A stretch of DNA of 54,472 bases from Acidobacteriota bacterium (lineage in GTDB: Bacteria > Acidobacteriota > Terriglobia > Acidiferrales > UBA7541). Of this stretch, positions 24,251 through 32,483 are shown piece by piece. The translations under genes and the position numbers were made by a program. The stretch is from assembly GCA_003223295.1 (NCBI GenBank), contig QHYM01000136.1:1-54472 (forward strand), in the 5' to 3' direction. The notes beneath the pieces were generated by a model, which searched no databases, was not told the DNA's origin, and was given only the letters and a program-made list of their open reading frames with translations. Each line of letters starts with the position of its first letter. Position 1 is the first letter of the stretch.

Positions 24251-25480
24251 TCAGCGGGCGTAGACGCGCTCGACGCGCTGGCTGACGGCGCAGAGGAGGT
24301 CCGAGGTGACGGTGCCGATGCTGCGGGCCACGCGGTTGGCGAGAAGCACGTGGTCGCCGTCCGAGCCATAGATGGTGGCAACGTCGCCGACGGCCACGTC
24401 CTCGATGTCGGTCACGTCAATCATGGTGACGTCCATGGAGATGATGCCCACGATGGGCGCGAGCTTGCCGCGCACCAGCACGCTGCCGCGATTCCCGAGC
24501 GAGCGATGGATGCCGTCGCCGTAGCCCGCAGCCAGCACACCGATCAGCGAAGGGCGCTCCGGCACAAACGTGGCGTCGTAGCCGACTCCTTCGCCCGCGG
24601 GAACGCGGCGTAAATTGATGATTTTTGTGCGCAGGCTCATCACCGGCTTGAGCGGCAACAGCCTCTCCGCTTCGTCGCGCTTTTCTGCGGGATCGTATCC
24701 GGGATGGTAGCCGTAGAGAATCGCTCCGGGGCGCACCATGTCCGCCCAGGTTTCCGGGCGCGAGACGATAGCAGCGCTGTTGGCGAGATGGATCAGGCCA
24801 GGATCGATTCCGAGGGCGCGCAGACGATCGAGCGCGGCGTAGAAACGCTCTTCCTGTTCGCGCGTTTGCTTGCCGACGGCCGTATCCGCAAAAACTCCGG
24901 AAGACGCGAAGTGGGAAAAAATACCGGTGAGTTGCAGGTGCTTGCACTTCCCAAGCTGCCGGGCAAAACAATCGACATCGGAGGGAGCAATGCCCAGGCG
25001 GTTCATGCCGGTGTCGATCTTGAGGTGAAAGGAGGCGGGCTTGCGGCCTCCGCGGCGGGCGGCGCGCTCGAGGAGCGGCAACTGATCGCAGCGATGAACG
25101 ACTGCGGTGAGATTGTGCTTGAGCAGGCGAGTTTCTTCGCCGGGCACGAAGCCCGTGAGGATGAGAATGGGCTTGCGAACGCCGGCTTCGCGCACGGCGA
25201 TGCCTTCGTCGGTGCAGGTGACGCCAAACCAGTCCGAGCCTGCTTTTTCCAGCGCTTTGGCAACTTGCGGGCCACCGTGGCCGTAGCCGTTGCCTTTGAC
25301 GATGGACAGGATCTTGCGCGGGGTCCTGCGCTTTTCGTGCGGGGGATTCACGTACTTCCGAATGGCCTCGAGGTTGTGCGCGAGGGTGCCGAGGGAAACC
25401 TCCGCCCAGACCGGCCGGCGCGCTTCGCTATGAGCCTGCTTACGGGTTTCGCTGCTGGGACTTTTCTGTTTACTTGGCAT
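24251..25480 (-). CDS. alr: Alanine racemase
   Basis: 409 residues. The PLP lysine Lys62 lies in IVKGNGYGHGG and the second catalytic base Tyr301 in GEGVGYDATF. The fold-III barrel and C-terminal beta domain are both present (AAGYGDGIHRSLGNRGSVLV). It converts L- to D-alanine for peptidoglycan. About 20 extra N-terminal residues (Ser/Lys-rich) precede the first domain. It lies downstream of dnaB on the same strand, separated by 287 bases without any recognised gene. Confidence 0.95.
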   Translation of the reverse strand: MPSKQKSPSSETRKQAHSEARRPVWAEVSLGTLAHNLEAIRKYVNPPHEKRRTPRKILSIVKGNGYGHGGPQVAKALEKAGSDWFGVTCTDEGIAVREAGVRKPILILTGFVPGEETRLLKHNLTAVVHRCDQLPLLERAARRGGRKPASFHLKIDTGMNRLGIAPSDVDCFARQLGKCKHLQLTGIFSHFASSGVFADTAVGKQTREQEERFYAALDRLRALGIDPGLIHLANSAAIVSRPETWADMVRPGAILYGYHPGYDPAEKRDEAERLLPLKPVMSLRTKIINLRRVPAGEGVGYDATFVPERPSLIGVLAAGYGDGIHRSLGNRGSVLVRGKLAPIVGIISMDVTMIDVTDIEDVAVGDVATIYGSDGDHVLLANRVARSIGTVTSDLLCAVSQRVERVYAR

Positions 25481-25767
25481 GTGCCTTCCGAGAATCTCAG
25501 TTTACGACAACCACGACGCGCGAGCAGACGGCCAGATTGGCCCCCCGCGTGAAAGAGACAACACCCGGCGAAGGAGCACTTACAGTACCGAAGTTTCGGG
25601 CACGGTTAACCGCTGTGCGCATTCAGAGAAGCGCACCTAAAACCTGATTCTTGATGGGATTACGGGCTAACCGCGTTCGCGTGAGAACCGGGAGTCGAAA
25701 GGGCCAATTTTGTACTCCGTGGCCCTGCGCCCACGCTGTAGACTGCTTGCCGCAGGCTGGGCAGGAA

Positions 25768-27135
25768 TTAAATTTCGTCTGGGGCAAAGGAAGAGAAGGC
25801 ATCCGGCGCGGCTTCCTCGAAGCGCGTAAACCGGCTGCGGAAGACGAATTTCACCATGTCGGTCGGGCCGTTGCGCTGCTTGGCGATGCGCAGCTCGGTC
25901 TCTTCGCGCTCCTCGGGGGTGGCTCCGGCCTTGAAAAATTGCGGCCGATAGATGAACATCACGACGTCCGCGTCCTGCTCGATGGCGCCGGATTCGCGCA
26001 GGTCGGAAAGCTGCGGGCCGCGCTCATCACGCTCGGGCGCGCGCGTGAGCTGGCTCAACACGAGCACGGGAATCCCCAGTTCCTTGGCCAGGCCTTTCAG
26101 CCCGCGCGAGATGCTCGCCACTTCTTCCTGGCGGTTGCCAAAGCTGCCGCGCGCGGTGATGAGCTGGAGGTAATCGACGATCAGGAGAGACATACCCTTG
26201 TCGCGCTTCAGCCTTCTGGCTTTGGCGCCAATCTCGAGGACGCTGATCGAGCCCGAATCGTCGACCCACAATGGTGACGAAGAAATCGTTCCGAGCGCCT
26301 CGGTCATGCGGCGCCAGTCCTCGCGTGTCAAATGACCGGTGCGGAACTTGTGCGCGTCAATCTGCGCCACCGAAGCGACCAGGCGCTGCAGCAGCGATTC
26401 CTTGGACATTTCCAAGCTGAACATCGCCACCGGATGGCCGCCGCGAATGGCGATGTTTTCCATCAGGTTCAGCGCCAGCGCGGTTTTTCCCTGGGAAGGC
26501 CGCGCGGCGAGAATCAGCACCTCCGAGGGCTGCAAGCCGGAGGTGAGCTTGTCCAATTCCGCGTAGCCTGTGGGAATGCCGGTGACGCTCTTGCCTTCTT
26601 TGAAGATTTTTTCCAGGCGCTCGAAATTGTCGCGGACGATGTCCTTGACGGGGATGAGTCCGGCGCGCACGCGATCTTCGGCCAGCGCAAAGATTTGAGA
26701 TTCCGCGCCATCGAGAATGGCGTCCGCGTCGTCTTCGCCTTCGAACGCGCGCTGCTGGATGTCGTGCGTAGTGTGAATCAAGTTACGGAGGACGGCTTTT
26801 TCTTTGACGATGCGCGCGTAATGCTCGATGTTCGAAACGCGCGGCATGCCATCGGCCAGCGAAGCCAGGTATGGCGCGCCCCCGGACGCTTCCAGTTCGC
26901 CCTTGCGGTGCAATTCGTCGGTCAGTGTCACCAGGTCGATGGCTTGCTGGTTTTCGCCGAGGACCATCATGTGCGTGAAGACGCGGCGGTGCTGGTCGAG
27001 GAAAAAATCCTCGGGTCGCAAGGTTTCGATGGCGGCATTCAGCGCGTGATTGTCCAGGATGATAGCGCCGAGCACGGAGCGTTCCGCTTCGAGATTGTTC
27101 GGCAACGGCTTTTCAAGGGTGGCTTGGCTGGGCAT
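25768..27135 (-). CDS. dnaB: Replicative DNA helicase DnaB
   Basis: 455 residues, full length. The N-terminal collar domain (about 8-110) begins LPNNLEAERSVLGAIILD. The RecA-like motor has Walker A ARPSQGKT at 211-218, the SLEMSKE motif, Walker B LLIVDYLQL and the H4/arginine-finger region LSQLTRAPERDERGPQLSDL. It unwinds DNA at the replication fork. It lies downstream of rpsF-rpsR-rplI but is separated by a terminator-like hairpin and has its own candidate promoter. Confidence 0.97.
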   Translation of the reverse strand: MPSQATLEKPLPNNLEAERSVLGAIILDNHALNAAIETLRPEDFFLDQHRRVFTHMMVLGENQQAIDLVTLTDELHRKGELEASGGAPYLASLADGMPRVSNIEHYARIVKEKAVLRNLIHTTHDIQQRAFEGEDDADAILDGAESQIFALAEDRVRAGLIPVKDIVRDNFERLEKIFKEGKSVTGIPTGYAELDKLTSGLQPSEVLILAARPSQGKTALALNLMENIAIRGGHPVAMFSLEMSKESLLQRLVASVAQIDAHKFRTGHLTREDWRRMTEALGTISSSPLWVDDSGSISVLEIGAKARRLKRDKGMSLLIVDYLQLITARGSFGNRQEEVASISRGLKGLAKELGIPVLVLSQLTRAPERDERGPQLSDLRESGAIEQDADVVMFIYRPQFFKAGATPEEREETELRIAKQRNGPTDMVKFVFRSRFTRFEEAAPDAFSSFAPDEI

Positions 27136-27141
27136 TTTTCT

Positions 27142-27174
27142 TTCGCTTACTATTCGCCTTACATTCGCCTATTT
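27142..27174. repeat. Three 11-bp direct repeats in the dnaB leader
   Basis: On the plus strand the units are TTCGCTTACTA, TTCGCCTTACA and TTCGCCTATTT, exactly in 11-base register. They overlap the candidate -10 box and the leader of dnaB, so a protein-binding array on one helix face is possible. Confidence 0.55.
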
Positions 27175-27200
27175 TAGGCACAGGTTTCTCCTGTATGCAA
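27171..27200 (-). promoter_or_regulatory. Candidate dnaB promoter
   Basis: On the minus strand TTGCAT (27200-27195) and TAAAAT (27176-27171) are separated by 18 bases. The spacer contains the perfect inverted repeat ACAGG-AGAAA-CCTGT, which could be an operator. Confidence 0.5.
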
Positions 27201-27365
27201 GACCTGAATAACTTTATGTCGGGGGAAGCTTGGCCTGTTCCCGCTATTCCCGGTCAATCAAACGAGTGTTCGGATTGTGGAGGGAGATGCCGCGCAGGTC
27301 AACGGGCCATTTTGTGTATAACTGTGCAAGGCTTCGGAAATCTCTGAAAACTTTTTTGCACAAAA

Positions 27366-27391
27366 ACAGGGCACGAATGATCGTGCCCTGT
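27366..27391 (-). terminator. Rho-independent terminator candidate after rplI
   Basis: A perfect 11-bp stem with a four-base loop (arms ACAGGGCACGA and TCGTGCCCTGT). On the minus strand it is followed by a T tract, and it lies 76 bases past the rplI stop, so it would end the rpsF-rpsR-rplI transcript. Confidence 0.7.
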
Positions 27392-27467
27392 TGGAACTTT
27401 GTCGCCGAGCGAGAAAAGCGTGGGGCTAAAGACCCGCCGCTACAAATGCAGTCAAGCAGACGGCGGA

Positions 27468-27914
27468 TTATCCTTCTTTTTCGACGCTGACTTTGATCTG
27501 CGCGGTAACGTCGCGGAACACCTTGATGGTCACTTGCGACTCGCCGATGACCTTGATGGGTTCCGCGAGCTGCACCTGGCGCTTGTCGGTCTTGAATCCT
27601 TGCGCGGCGAGCCCTTCCGCGATGTCCGCGGTTGTCACCGAGCCAAACATTTGATCGTTCTCGCCGGTTTTGCGCGTGAACTTCAGCGCTGCACCGTTCA
27701 GCAGTTCAGCCTGCTTTTGCGCGGCCTCGAGTTCCGTCGCGGTCTTCTTGGCCAGCGAGGTGCGAATGCGCTCGATAGCTTTCAAGTTGCCTACGCTTGC
27801 CTCCACCGCGAGTTTGCGCGGCAGCAGATAATTGCGCGCGTAGCCGGGTTTGACGGTCACCACGTCGCCGCGGTGCCCCAACTTATCGATGTCTTCCTGA
27901 AGAATGATTTGCAT
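27468..27914 (-). CDS. rplI: 50S ribosomal protein bL9
   Basis: 148 residues. The N-terminal domain MQIILQEDIDKLGHRGDVV with GYARNYLLPRKLA is diagnostic, followed by the long helix and the C-terminal rRNA-binding domain (DKRQVQLAEPIKVIGES). The gene follows rpsR in the usual rpsF-rpsR-rplI order. Confidence 0.97.
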   Translation of the reverse strand: MQIILQEDIDKLGHRGDVVTVKPGYARNYLLPRKLAVEASVGNLKAIERIRTSLAKKTATELEAAQKQAELLNGAALKFTRKTGENDQMFGSVTTADIAEGLAAQGFKTDKRQVQLAEPIKVIGESQVTIKVFRDVTAQIKVSVEKEG

Positions 27915-28037
27915 CTTGGCTCTCTAAGCTCCTGCGTTCATCAGTTTCAAGTTTCAAGTTCCGAGTTCCAAGTAAAAGCGGATTCGAGAGTCATTGAAAA
28001 AGAATCTTGCTTCTCGCCGCTACTGAAAACGAGTTCA

Positions 28038-28426
28038 TCAGCCCTTCGGCGCTTCGGCTGCCGGCGCGGGCGCCGGTGCGGGATGCGCCGCGACAGCAGG
28101 CGCGTGGGCGCCATGCGCACCGGGAGCGACCACGCGCGGGGCCTGCGTGCCTGCGGCGCTGCCTGAGAAGGGCAGCAACGCGATATTGCGCGCGCGCTTG
28201 ATGGCCACACCGAGCCCGCGTTGATGACGCGCGCAGACGCCGGTCATGCGGCGGGGCAGAATCTTGCCGCGCTCCTGCACGAACTGCGACAGAATGTCCG
28301 CGCGTTTGTAGTCGATGAAGTCCATCTTCTCGACGCAGAACTTGCAGACTTTCTTTTTGCGGAAATACTGGCGCTTGCCTGCGGAGGTCCGCTTGGCGCT
28401 GGTGCTTGTTTCTGTTCCTCTGCCAT
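28038..28426 (-). CDS. rpsR: 30S ribosomal protein bS18, with apparent one-base frameshift and Ala/Pro-rich tail
   Basis: The S18 core reads [47 protein letters not shown] ribosome-site-preceded ATG at 28426 opens a different frame ([16 protein letters not shown]) that must join the core at 28378-28379; one extra G there gives PPQGKRQYFR, a normal S18 N terminus. In the core frame itself the only starts are TTG codons upstream (28502). Because S18 is essential, a sequencing deletion is more likely than a mutation. The C-terminal 45 residues after NIALLPF form an Ala/Pro/His-rich extension not found in typical 75-90-residue S18. Confidence 0.88.
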
Positions 28427-28534
28427 ACCTGCCACCCTTTCCCCTCTGTCCCGGCCAGGCCGGGGCCAATCTATGTTTGAGTCGATTGCAGCCGACTCGC
28501 AAAATCTCACATCACAAAGATTTCAAGCGCACCA

Positions 28535-28948
28535 CTAACTTGTTGCTGCCGCCTGCTCCGGAGCCGCCGCTGGCGGAGGCGCCGCAGTGCGGCGGGGACG
28601 CCGCGCGGCGCGCTTCTCGCGCTTCAGCGAAAGCTTCTTCTGGCGTTTCAAGTCTTCGTCCAGCCGCACGGTCTGGTACTTGATCACCGCGTCCTGCACG
28701 CGGAGGCGGCGCTCCAGTTCGGCAATCAACTCGCCGTGCGTGGTGCGAATCTCCTGGTGCACGTAAATGCCTTCGCGGTGCTTGGCCACGCGATAGGCCA
28801 GCTTGCGCGTGCCCCACTGTTCGGTCTTCTCCACCTTGCCGCCCTTTTCCGCGCACGTGTGCTCGACCACGCCAAGAATCTTCTTGATCTCCTCTTCCGG
28901 CGTTGCCGGCCGGGCGATGAAAATCAAATCGTAATAACGCTCTTCCAT
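28535..28948 (-). CDS. rpsF: 30S ribosomal protein bS6
   Basis: 137 residues from the ATG at 28948, preceded by AACGAGGTCACC (GGAAACGAGGT region). The S6 fold is clear: YYDLIFIARPATPEEEI, GKVEKTEQWGTRKLAYRV, EGIYVHQEI and ERRLRVQDAVIKYQTVRLDE. The C terminus continues into a basic segment and then an Ala/Pro-rich tail (TAAPPPAAAPEQAAATS). S6 binds S18 as a dimer on the 30S platform, and both partners here carry similar tails. Confidence 0.95.
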   Translation of the reverse strand: MEERYYDLIFIARPATPEEEIKKILGVVEHTCAEKGGKVEKTEQWGTRKLAYRVAKHREGIYVHQEIRTTHGELIAELERRLRVQDAVIKYQTVRLDEDLKRQKKLSLKREKRAARRPRRTAAPPPAAAPEQAAATS

Positions 28949-29024
28949 GGTGACCTCGTTTCCTTTCAACCTTTTTTGCATCCGCAGCCTGTTTTTCTTC
29001 CAGGGCGGCACAGCAAATTCTTTT

Positions 29025-29621
29025 CTACTTTTGCTCCGACGCTTCGGGCTCTGTAGGCTTCCGGCGGTTGTACTTCGTCATCGCCGCGTCCAAGCCTTGC
29101 GCCAGAATCATCTCCACGGCGTCGCCGGCTTCTCCCAGCATCTCCGCCGCGGCTCCCAATTCCGCCTTCTTCATCGGCCGCAGCACGTGTTCCCTGCGGC
29201 TGCTCAGCGGATGCTCCGACCCGCAACCCAATCGCAACCTCGCAAACTGCTGCGTGCCCACGGCGCTGATCACCGACTTCGCGCCGTTATGGCTCCCCGC
29301 GCGGCCATCCGGATGAATGCGAATCGTGCCCAGCGGCAGTTGCACTTCATCCCACATCACCAACAGCGCGTCCAAATCCAACTCGTACTTCGCGAGCAGC
29401 TCTCGCACCGAGATGCCGCTCAGATTCATGTACGTCTGCGGCTTTGCCAGGAGCACTTCTTCCCCGGCGATCTTTCCCCGGCCAACCAGCGCCTTGCCTT
29501 CAGGCCGCTCGACGCGAATCCCGTTGCGATTCGCCAGCTCGTCCACGACCATGAATCCCAGGTTGTGCGGCGTCCACTGGTACTCCGGATCGGGGTTCCC
29601 AAGTCCGACAATGAGCCGCAT
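29025..29621 (-). CDS. pth: Peptidyl-tRNA hydrolase
   Basis: 198 residues. GLGNPDPEYQWTPHNLGF carries the catalytic His, YMNLSG and the Asp of MWDEVQLPLG complete the site, and GSHNGAKSV follows. It releases peptides from peptidyl-tRNA. The region after RLRLG is atypical (CGSEHPLSSRREHVLRPM where GIGRP is common). Its place between rplY and rpsF is common in bacteria. Confidence 0.95.
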   Translation of the reverse strand: MRLIVGLGNPDPEYQWTPHNLGFMVVDELANRNGIRVERPEGKALVGRGKIAGEEVLLAKPQTYMNLSGISVRELLAKYELDLDALLVMWDEVQLPLGTIRIHPDGRAGSHNGAKSVISAVGTQQFARLRLGCGSEHPLSSRREHVLRPMKKAELGAAAEMLGEAGDAVEMILAQGLDAAMTKYNRRKPTEPEASEQK

Positions 29622-29675
29622 AGCCTCTTATCCGCAGGCCTCGCCAGCGCGGGCCTTCCGCCGCCGTCCAAACGA

Positions 29676-30413
29676 TTACTTCTTTTCTTTCTTCTCCGCC
29701 TTTTCGGGTTTCTCGGCCTTGGCTTCCACTTCCTCCGCGCCTTCTTCGCCCTCCACTTCCTTCTTGCCCTTCTTGATGACTTCGGGCTCGGCGGGGGTTG
29801 CCGCTTCCGCTGCCGCCGCTTCCGCGGGCTTTTCTTCTTCGACCTTGAGCGCAACGACGTGCGCAATCACGCGTTCCGGTTCGGTGAGCAGTTTCATTTT
29901 TGCGGTGTCAATCGTTAGGTCGCTCGCGCGCAATTGTTTGCCGAGCATCAACTCGCTCACGTCCAAGCGGAACTCGGTCGGGATGTCGGTCGGCAAACAT
30001 TCGATTTCCACTTCGCGGGTCACCACCTCGAACACGCCGCCCTGAACTTTCACGCCTGCGGGCTCGCCGAACGTGTGCACGGGCACTTTCACCTTCATGC
30101 GCACGTCCATCGCCACGCGCATCAGGTCCACGTGCAAGAGCTTTCCGGTGGTCGGATCGACCAGCCAATCCTTCAGGATGGCTGGCTCCGGCTTGCCGGC
30201 CAGGCTCACTTGAAAGAGCGTGTTATGGCCGCTCTCTGAACGCAGGATGGCGCCCACCTGTTTGGCGTTCACCGAAAGCGTGATCGGGGCGCCCTTGCCG
30301 CCGTACAATACCGCCGGAACTTTGCCGGTCTGGCGAAGCCGCCGCGCTTCGTTCTTACCCCGCTCCGCGCGCGGTGCACCTTCCACTACAATTCTCTCTG
30401 CCTTCTGTGCCAT
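29676..30413 (-). CDS. rplY: 50S ribosomal protein bL25/general stress protein Ctc
   Basis: 245 residues: an N-terminal 5S rRNA-binding L25 domain (ERGKNEARRLRQTGKVPAVL, DPTTGKLLHVDLMRV) and the C-terminal TL5/Ctc domain (GVKVQGGVFEVVTREVEIEC, LPTDIPTEFRLDVSEL). The last 55 residues are a low-complexity Ala/Glu/Lys tail. It stabilises the 5S particle. The prs-rplY-pth order is widespread. Confidence 0.95.
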   Translation of the reverse strand: MAQKAERIVVEGAPRAERGKNEARRLRQTGKVPAVLYGGKGAPITLSVNAKQVGAILRSESGHNTLFQVSLAGKPEPAILKDWLVDPTTGKLLHVDLMRVAMDVRMKVKVPVHTFGEPAGVKVQGGVFEVVTREVEIECLPTDIPTEFRLDVSELMLGKQLRASDLTIDTAKMKLLTEPERVIAHVVALKVEEEKPAEAAAAEAATPAEPEVIKKGKKEVEGEEGAEEVEAKAEKPEKAEKKEKK

Positions 30414-30433
30414 GGCCTTCTTCCCTTCCCTGT

Positions 30434-30496
30434 AAGACAGGCATTCCTGCCTGTCTTGTTGCTCGTTCTCGGAGGACAGACAAGAATGTCTGTCCT
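30434..30496. repeat. Two GACAGGCA hairpins between prs and rplY
   Basis: Hairpin one has stem AAGACAGGCA/TGCCTGTCTT with loop TTCC (30434-30457). Hairpin two has stem AGGACAGACA/TGTCTGTCCT with loop AGAA (30473-30496). Further members lie at 35991-36008 and 44380-44401. Confidence 0.75.
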
Positions 30497-30501
30497 ACAA
30501 A

Positions 30502-31470
30502 TCAAATAAACAGCTCACTGATGGAAGTCTCTTCGTGAATCGAGCGAATTCCGCGCGCCAGCAGGTCTGCAACGCTCAGAACCTTGATCTTCCCCATCTT
30601 TTTTGCCGCTTCGTTGAGCGGCACGGAATCCGTGGCTACGACTTCGGTGATCCTGGACTTCTGGAGCCGCTCGATGGCTGGGCCAGAAAGCACCGCGTGC
30701 GTGCAGGCGGCATACACCTGCGTGGCGCCTTCGCGCAGCAAAGCGTCGGCCGTTTTCACCAGCGTTCCCGCGGTGTCGATGATGTCGTCCACCACCAGCG
30801 CGCTGCGGCCGCGCACGTCGCCGATCAGGTTCATCACTTCGCTCACGTCCACGTCCACGCGGCGTTTGTCGACGATGGCTAGGGGCGCGTCCAGCTTCTT
30901 TGCAAAAAACCGCGCGCGCTCCACGCCGCCCGCATCCGGCGAAACGACGGTCAGATTCGGCAGCTTCAAGTGCCTGAAGTACTCGACTAGCACCGGGGAC
31001 CCATACAAGTGATCCACGGGCACGTCGAAGTACCCTTGAATCTGCGGCGCGTGCAAATCCAACGTTAGCGCGCGGCTCGCGCCAGCCGTTTCCAGCAAGT
31101 CCGCCACGAGCTTCGCGGAGATCGGAACACGCGGCTTGTCTTTGCGGTCCTGCCGCGCGTAGCAGTAATACGGCAGCACCGCGGTGATGCGCCACGCCGA
31201 GGCGCGCTTGAACGCGTCAATCATCAGCAGCAGCTCCAGCAGGTGACAATCCACGGGAGCATGGCACGGCTGCACGACGAAGACATCCGCTCCGCGGACG
31301 TTTTCCAGAATCTGGAAATAAATCTCGCCATCACTGAATCGTCCGAGAAGCGCCTTGCCGAGCGGCACGTCTAGGTGACGGCAGATGCTTTCCGCGAGCA
31401 CGGGGTTTGCCGTCCCCGAGAAAATCTTGAATCGGTCGTCATTCACGACGCCAGTTCTCCGCGCAGCCAC
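30502..31470 (-). CDS. prs: Ribose-phosphate pyrophosphokinase
   Basis: 322 residues. FSGTANPVLAESICRHLDVP, the ATP site YYCYARQDRKDKPRVPISAK, DLHAPQIQGYFDVPVDHLYG and the PRPP loop ALVVDDIIDTAGTL are all present. It makes PRPP, used by Apt among others. It is the usual partner of ispE and rplY in gene order. Confidence 0.96.
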   Translation of the reverse strand: MAARRTGVVNDDRFKIFSGTANPVLAESICRHLDVPLGKALLGRFSDGEIYFQILENVRGADVFVVQPCHAPVDCHLLELLLMIDAFKRASAWRITAVLPYYCYARQDRKDKPRVPISAKLVADLLETAGASRALTLDLHAPQIQGYFDVPVDHLYGSPVLVEYFRHLKLPNLTVVSPDAGGVERARFFAKKLDAPLAIVDKRRVDVDVSEVMNLIGDVRGRSALVVDDIIDTAGTLVKTADALLREGATQVYAACTHAVLSGPAIERLQKSRITEVVATDSVPLNEAAKKMGKIKVLSVADLLARGIRSIHEETSISELFI

Positions 31471-31573
31471 TCAGCGGCCACACACCCTCTGTTATTTGGC
31501 CCGGATGATTCCTCATTCAAGATGGACACGAAGAGACGCTGAAGGTCGATTCCACTAAAGCGCACACGCGGTT

Positions 31574-32476
31574 TTACTCGGCGATGCGCATCCTACGAGC
31601 GTACCTCTCGCGCGAGAGTGTCTCGCAAACGAAGGTCTGATCGTGCGGAAACCCAACAGCGGCTCGGCGCGCCATCGCTGGGCTCGGGAATATTCCAAAC
31701 ACCGCCGAACCGCTACCCGCCAGCGAGGCTTCTGTCGCTCCTTTTTGGAGCAGGGCCCGCTTGATTTGATCAAGCCGGGGATGCCGCCGGAATACCGGCC
31801 CTTCAAAATCATTGGAAAGGCCGCTTCCCTGCGCGCTCCAGGATAGAGCACAGAACTGTATGAGTTTAGGGTCTACTGCGGATTTTGTCAAACCGAGAGG
31901 CTTGGCGTTCACCCAACGAAATGCGTCCGGTGTCGCCACGCGAATCCCTTGCGGGACGACGACCAGAACATGCATTTTGAGGATATCCTGCAGAGGATAA
32001 ATCTCGTCGCCCCGGTTCACTCCCAGCGCCCGCCCCCCGAGAAGGAAAAACGGCACATCCGCGCCAAGCGGAGCGGCGATTTCCAACATTTGCGCCGGCA
32101 CCAGCTTCTTTCTTGTCAACTGCAGGTAGCCCAGCATCGCGGCTACGGCATCGCTCGAGCCTCCGCCCAGACCTCCTCCCGCTGGAATTCTCTTCTTCAG
32201 CTCGATTTCCACTCCGCCGCCGATTTTCAACTTGCGCTTGACCGCGTCCACCGCGCGATAGACGAGATTCTTTTGTGTGGGTTCCGCGGCGAGCGAGGCG
32301 TTTCCCTGAATGGTCAGCGTAATTCCCGGCTGGCGTGACGTCTTAAGCCAGATTTCGTCGTGCAAGGAGAGGGTTTGAAAAATCGTGCGTAATTCGTGAT
32401 ACGTATCCGCGCGCTTGCCCAAGATGTCCAGGCGCAGATTGATTTTCGCGAAGGCTGGGATGCGAACTTCGCTCAT
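31574..32476 (-). CDS. ispE: 4-diphosphocytidyl-2-C-methyl-D-erythritol kinase
   Basis: 300 residues from the ATG at 32476; the open frame runs upstream into the TPR gene without similarity. The GHMP kinase motifs are AFAKINLRLDILGKR at the N terminus, IPAGGGLGGGSSDAVAAM (ATP loop) and the C-terminal LAGSGSAVFGIF. It phosphorylates CDP-ME in the MEP pathway, between IspD and IspF. It starts seven bases after the TPR gene ends. Confidence 0.95.
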   Translation of the reverse strand: MSEVRIPAFAKINLRLDILGKRADTYHELRTIFQTLSLHDEIWLKTSRQPGITLTIQGNASLAAEPTQKNLVYRAVDAVKRKLKIGGGVEIELKKRIPAGGGLGGGSSDAVAAMLGYLQLTRKKLVPAQMLEIAAPLGADVPFFLLGGRALGVNRGDEIYPLQDILKMHVLVVVPQGIRVATPDAFRWVNAKPLGLTKSAVDPKLIQFCALSWSAQGSGLSNDFEGPVFRRHPRLDQIKRALLQKGATEASLAGSGSAVFGIFPSPAMARRAAVGFPHDQTFVCETLSRERYARRMRIAE

Positions 32477-32483
32477 TCGTAAG

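Larger units (their letters stand above)
27136..27467. other. rplI-dnaB intergenic region
   Basis: 332 bases without a gene. Read on the minus strand it contains, in order, a terminator-like hairpin after rplI, a promoter candidate for dnaB and three 11-bp repeats before the dnaB start. Confidence 0.6.

Noticed and set aside
28370-28430. Programmed frameshifting in rpsR
   Set aside because: No slippery heptamer or downstream structure is evident, and three other genes in the window show the same one-base deletion pattern.
31471-31573. Possible tRNA between ispE and prs, as found near prs in some bacteria
   Set aside because: No cloverleaf or T-loop motif could be found in this 103-base gap.
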